From Thiobacillaceae bacterium (GTDB taxonomy: Bacteria > Pseudomonadota > Gammaproteobacteria > Burkholderiales > Thiobacillaceae), in the NCBI GenBank assembly GCA_012274165.1, contig JAAPAA010000352.1, forward strand, positions 1 through 9,585: DNA of 9,585 nucleotides, given 5' to 3'. Both the position numbers and the translations under genes were made by a program. A model generated the notes under the pieces. That model saw only the letters and a list, made by a program, of their open reading frames with translations, made no database searches and was not told the origin of the DNA. This document shows positions 7,098 to 9,585 of the stretch, piece by piece. The number at the start of each line of letters is the position of its first letter. Position 1 is the stretch's first letter.

Positions 7098-7825
7098 CCT
7101 GGCCGACCCTCCTTGACCACGCGATCGATTCCTTCAAGCACCAGGAATGGCACATGCTCCGCCGGCAAATCCAGGTGGGGCATCAGTACGGCAGCGTCGC
7201 CGCCGGTCAGCAAACAATGCGGCACGCAACCACATTGCGTGGCGAGTCGCGCATACTGCATGTGAATGGCACCACACATGGCTGCAATGATTCCACTTTG
7301 AACCGCATCGGCAGTGGTTTGCGGGAACGCTTGCCACGACCCATCCGTCGCCACGACATGCGCCGTACCCTGTTCCAGTGAATGCCGCATCATGGCCTGC
7401 CCCGGAATAATCAAGCCGCCTAAGAACACGCCGTCCGCCGACAAGGCATCCACTGTCATTGCCGTCCCCATCGACACCACCAGGGTGGCGGCGTGGGTGC
7501 GTTGACGTGCAGCGATCAACTCCATCCAGCGATCCACCCCCAACAGCGTCGGGTTCGCGTAGGTATTTCTGACATCCAGAAAGCGCGCTTCAGATGTCAA
7601 CCAACGGGGCTCGATATCCTGCATAGCCAGCAGGGCTTTGATCTCATTTGCATGCTCAGGGCGAGCCACACTGGCGATCGTGCACGCAGTCCTGGCCGCC
7701 AACGCACGTGACAGAGCCGACAAGTCATCGTAAGCGGCGTTGACAGGCGATCGCCAGAGGCCGTCTTCCACCAAGACCCATTTCAACCGCGTGTTGCCCG
7801 CATCAATCAACAGATGCCCTGTCAT
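7094..7825 (-). CDS. coaX: Type III pantothenate kinase
   Basis: CoaX phosphorylates pantothenate with ATP, the first step of coenzyme A synthesis, in the cytoplasm; it replaces the unrelated CoaA of enteric bacteria. It has 243 residues, near the usual 240-260. Motifs: LIDAGNTRLKW (6-16, phosphate-binding), LLGVDRWMELIAA (94-106, with catalytic Asp98), VVSMGTAMTVD (116-126, ATP site), GGLIIPG (136-142) and LTGGDA (206-211). The third motif has Met where many members have Ala or Phe before GTA. The ATG at 7825 overlaps the birA stop (ATGA, 7822-7825), and its own stop overlaps the SPOR-like gene in the same way, so the three genes form one transcription unit. birA and coaX lie together, sometimes fused, in many betaproteobacteria, which agrees with the call. 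Confidence 0.96.
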   Translation of the reverse strand: MTGHLLIDAGNTRLKWVLVEDGLWRSPVNAAYDDLSALSRALAARTACTIASVARPEHANEIKALLAMQDIEPRWLTSEARFLDVRNTYANPTLLGVDRWMELIAARQRTHAATLVVSMGTAMTVDALSADGVFLGGLIIPGQAMMRHSLEQGTAHVVATDGSWQAFPQTTADAVQSGIIAAMCGAIHMQYARLATQCGCVPHCLLTGGDAAVLMPHLDLPAEHVPFLVLEGIDRVVKEGRPG

Positions 7826-8817
7826 CGCCGCGGCCCCAACCGTAAGCTGATCTCACCGCCGCTGTAGGCAGTCAAGGCATCGCGTTGATCACGCAACAAA
7901 ATAGCGCCCGTATCGTCAACTCCGGCCGCCACCCCATGCATTCCCTGCGTATTGGGCAACAGCAGGCTAACTTCTTTTCCCGCATAGGCATCCAGCGCCA
8001 TCCAATCCGCGCGAAAGGCTGCGAATCCGTGTTCCCTGAAAACAGCTAACGCTGTGTGTAATTCCTGCAGGCAGTCCGCAAGCAGCTGATTTCGACCGAT
8101 CGTTACGCCCATTTCAGCAAGATCAATCACCGCCTGATCGATGCTCTCGCGTTGCGCTTCATTCAACCGAACATTCAAGCCGATGCCAACCACCGCGAAG
8201 GCCGCCCCATGCATATCGCCCTGCACTTCGACCAATACCCCCGCCAGTTTGCGATGGCCTGCCAATACATCATTTGGCCACTTCAATTGAGCGGAGTGGC
8301 GACTATGCCGATTGATTGCACGCGCTACCGCAAGACCAACAACCAGGCTCAAACCCGCCATCGACTGCAAGCCACGATCAAATCGCCACAAGACGGAAAA
8401 CGTCAAGCTTCCACCCAATGCCGCATGCCATTGACGACCACGCCGACCCTTGCCCGCGTACTGATGTTCCACACAAAGCACACTGCCATCTAGCGCACCG
8501 CGCAAGGCAGCCATCATTAATGCAGAATTGGTCGACTCAGCGCAGTCCTCGACGCGTACGTCGAAAGCATGGGCAGCCACGCCTAAATACCGAACAATCG
8601 CCGCGCTCTCCATCCACTCAACACCCCCGGGAAGCTTATAACCCTTGCCGCGAACAGCATGGATGGTAACGCCCAGTGTTTGAGCCTGTCTGATGACATT
8701 GAAGACGCTGGCGCGTGAAAGCTCAAATTCCAGCGCTAGATCCTGGCCAGAGTGGAAAGCACCATCGACTAGACGGCGCAGGATAGGCAAGAGTGCGTGA
8801 TGAAGTCGGGTAGTCAC
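7822..8817 (-). CDS. birA: Biotin--[acetyl-CoA-carboxylase] ligase with N-terminal HTH (BirA)
   Basis: BirA activates biotin to biotinyl-AMP and transfers it to the carrier protein of acetyl-CoA carboxylase and related enzymes. It has 331 residues, the length of the two-domain form. Residues 1-62 form a winged helix-turn-helix (helices around 24-49, SRASVFNVIRQAQTLG, wing near RGKGYKL). The catalytic domain shows STN (95-97), the biotinyl-AMP loop GKGRRGRQW (122-130), LKWPNDVLAG (178-187) and KLAGVLVE (190-197). A C-terminal SH3-like domain follows from about residue 278. The HTH suggests it may also repress biotin genes, but no such genes or operator are visible here. The start is GTG at 8817; no in-frame ATG lies near, and the ribosome site is weak (AGG in CAGGTAAAATG). 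It is the first gene of the birA-coaX-SPOR operon. Confidence 0.96.
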   Translation of the reverse strand: MTTRLHHALLPILRRLVDGAFHSGQDLALEFELSRASVFNVIRQAQTLGVTIHAVRGKGYKLPGGVEWMESAAIVRYLGVAAHAFDVRVEDCAESTNSALMMAALRGALDGSVLCVEHQYAGKGRRGRQWHAALGGSLTFSVLWRFDRGLQSMAGLSLVVGLAVARAINRHSRHSAQLKWPNDVLAGHRKLAGVLVEVQGDMHGAAFAVVGIGLNVRLNEAQRESIDQAVIDLAEMGVTIGRNQLLADCLQELHTALAVFREHGFAAFRADWMALDAYAGKEVSLLLPNTQGMHGVAAGVDDTGAILLRDQRDALTAYSGGEISLRLGPRR

Positions 8818-8885
8818 CGATACATTTTACCTGTCCAATTGCCTGAGACCTGCCGTGTTGTGTCTGCTGTGATATTTCGGGCAAT
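8818..8885 (-). promoter_or_regulatory. birA upstream region (no confident promoter)
   Basis: These 68 bases separate the rRNA terminator from the birA GTG. On the minus strand they include TTGGAC and, four bases on, TAAAAT. Each resembles a promoter hexamer, but the spacing is wrong for them to act as a pair, and TAAAAT is too close to the start for a normal leader. A birA promoter must lie here unless birA depends on read-through from the rRNA operon. I cannot place it. Confidence 0.25.
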
Positions 8886-8914
8886 AAAAAACCCCCTCAG
8901 GGACTGAGGGGGTT
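8886..8914 (-). terminator. Intrinsic terminator of the rRNA operon
   Basis: Read on the minus strand, AACCCCCTCA pairs perfectly with TGAGGGGGTT around a 5-base loop (arms 8914-8905 and 8899-8890), followed at once by TTTT (8889-8886) and then ATT. This gives a 10-bp GC-rich stem and a U-tract of six if the last two stem bases are counted. It lies about 30 nt after the 5S gene in the direction of rRNA transcription. On the plus strand no T-run follows, so it acts leftward only. A strong Rho-independent terminator. Confidence 0.93.
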
Positions 8915-8918
8915 AGTT

Positions 8919-8933
8919 TAGCCACTTGGGCTA
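8919..8933 (-). other. Small hairpin between 5S rRNA and terminator
   Basis: TAGCC (8919-8923) pairs with GGCTA (8929-8933) around a 5-base loop. It precedes the main terminator stem and has no T-run of its own. It probably helps 3' trimming of the 5S precursor or supports termination. Seen as sequence only. Confidence 0.4.
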
Positions 8934-8942
8934 CGAGTAAGG

Positions 8943-9059
8943 AGTCTGACGATGACCTACTTTCACAGGCGTAATGCCTACTATCATTGGCGCGGGAGCG
9001 TTTCACCGTCCTGTTCGGGATGGGAAGGGGTGGTTCCACTCTGCTATGGTCGTCAGACA
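8943..9059 (-). rRNA. rrf: 5S ribosomal RNA
   Basis: The minus strand from 9059 reads TGTCTGACGACCATAGCAGA and continues with CCCATCCCGAACAGGACGGTGAAACG, the conserved loop B/C region of bacterial 5S rRNA. It ends in TCGTCAGACT near 8943. The two ends form helix I: GTCTGACGA (9058-9050) pairs with TCGTCAGAC (8952-8944). The length is about 117 nt, as expected. Exact mature ends are uncertain by a few bases. The ORF 8827-9081 on the minus strand runs through this gene and is spurious. Confidence 0.96.
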
Positions 9060-9250
9060 AAGGGGTGAGGATCAAGAGCAAGCCTGTTTAGATCTGCTCT
9101 GACCCAGCATTCTGATTGTCTGGGGTGCCGTTGATCTTGCGATCTTCAGCCGGCTATTAATTACGCATGACCGGGGTCAGGCGTATCTGGAAGAAGGTAT
9201 GGATTGAAGTTGTATCGTGCGCACACACACTGCACACTTCTCAAAATTAT
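9060..9250 (-). other. 23S-5S internal transcribed spacer
   Basis: About 190 nt lie between 23S and 5S, with no tRNA and no plausible gene. Read on the minus strand there is a run of small hairpins near the 5S end: GATC with a GCAA loop (9133-9144), CCCAG/CTGGG (9124-9120 with 9107-9103), and AGAGCA/TGCTCT (9100-9095 with 9080-9075). The last arm extends into TGCTCTTGAT (9080-9071), which resembles the boxA antitermination element (TGCTCTTTAA). A short CA/TG repeat lies at 9222-9230. These are probably processing and antitermination elements. Confidence 0.75.
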
Positions 9251-9585
9251 AGGGTCAAGCCTCACGGGCAATTAGTACTGGTTAGCTTAACGCATTACTG
9301 CGCTTCCACACCCAGCCTATCAACGTTGTGGTCTTCAACGACCCTTTAGTGCACTCAAGGTGCAAGGGAAGACTTATCTTCAGGCAAGTTTCACGCTTAG
9401 ATGCTTTCAGCGTTTATCTTTTCCGTGCTTAGCTACCCGGCGATACGACTGGCGTCATAACCGGTACACCAGAGGCACGTCCACTCCGGTCCTCTCGTAC
9501 TAGGAGCAGCCCCCGTCAATCTTCCAGCGCCCACGGCAGATAGGGACCAAACTGTCTCACGACGTTTTAAACCCAGCTCACGTAC
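9251..9585 (-). rRNA. rrl: 23S ribosomal RNA, 3' end (5' part outside window)
   Basis: The last 335 bases are the reverse complement of the 3' end of bacterial 23S rRNA. The sarcin-ricin loop AGTACGAGAGGACCGGAGTG is at 9501-9482, and the terminal segment ends CCGTGAGGCTTGACCCT at about 9251, matching the E. coli end CCGTGAGGCTTAACCTT. The gene continues beyond 9585, so transcription runs right to left: 23S, 5S, terminator. The mature 3' end is placed within a few bases. The plus-strand ORF 9167-9349 lies across it and is spurious. Confidence 0.97.

Noticed and set aside
8817..8842. TTGGAC and TAAAAT as a promoter pair for birA
   Set aside because: Only four bases separate them, against the usual 16-18, so they cannot be -35 and -10 of one promoter.
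8827..9081. 84-residue minus-strand ORF through the 5S rRNA
   Set aside because: It runs through the terminator and the whole 5S gene; such rRNA-derived ORFs are a known annotation artefact.
9217..9230. GTGCGCAC palindrome with CA repeat in the rRNA spacer
   Set aside because: Too short to call a functional repeat or site; ordinary for a spacer.
9060..9250. Possible tRNA in the 23S-5S spacer
   Set aside because: No acceptor, anticodon or T-arm pattern (GGTTCGA-like) is present on either strand.
9167..9349. 60-residue plus-strand ORF
   Set aside because: It crosses the 23S 3' end on the antisense strand and is not a gene.

Overview
The window looks like chromosomal core DNA from a betaproteobacterium, probably a GC-rich environmental lineage of the Nitrosomonadales/Thiobacillus type. 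This rests on the protein sequences, the birA-coaX-SPOR gene order and the style of the 5S/23S rRNA; genus and species cannot be read from it. Almost every base is genic, and I see no insertion sequence, integrase, CRISPR array or phage gene.

Layout. (1) 1-1264, + strand: the 3' part of recG, cut by the window edge. (2) 1292-4915, - strand: a four-gene operon transcribed right to left. It encodes a TatT-type lipoprotein, a DctP-type periplasmic binding protein, a DctQ small permease and a DctM large permease, which together make a TRAP transporter of the TPAT class (TPR-protein-associated TRAP). (3) 4916-5013: a short divergent control region with an extended -10 element reading right. (4) 5014-6443, + strand: ubiC and ubiA, overlapping by 4 nt, the first two steps committed to ubiquinone. 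(5) 6438-8817, - strand: birA, coaX and a membrane-anchored SPOR-like protein gene, an operon whose junctions are both 4-nt ATGA overlaps. (6) 8818-9585, - strand: the distal end of an rRNA operon, made of the 23S 3' end (cut by the window edge), a structured spacer of about 190 nt, 5S rRNA and a clear intrinsic terminator. birA starts about 70 nt beyond that terminator.

How the genes work together. UbiC makes 4-hydroxybenzoate from chorismate and UbiA prenylates it at the membrane. CoaX commits pantothenate to coenzyme A, and BirA attaches biotin to carboxylases such as acetyl-CoA carboxylase, so the birA-coaX pair serves the supply of cofactors for acyl metabolism. The TRAP operon is a self-contained uptake system of unknown substrate. 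Its binding protein has tryptophan where classical TRAP receptors have the carboxylate-binding arginine, and a TatT partner is encoded upstream, so the ligand is probably not an ordinary organic acid. This is the least ordinary part of the window. I found no convincing previously undescribed system.
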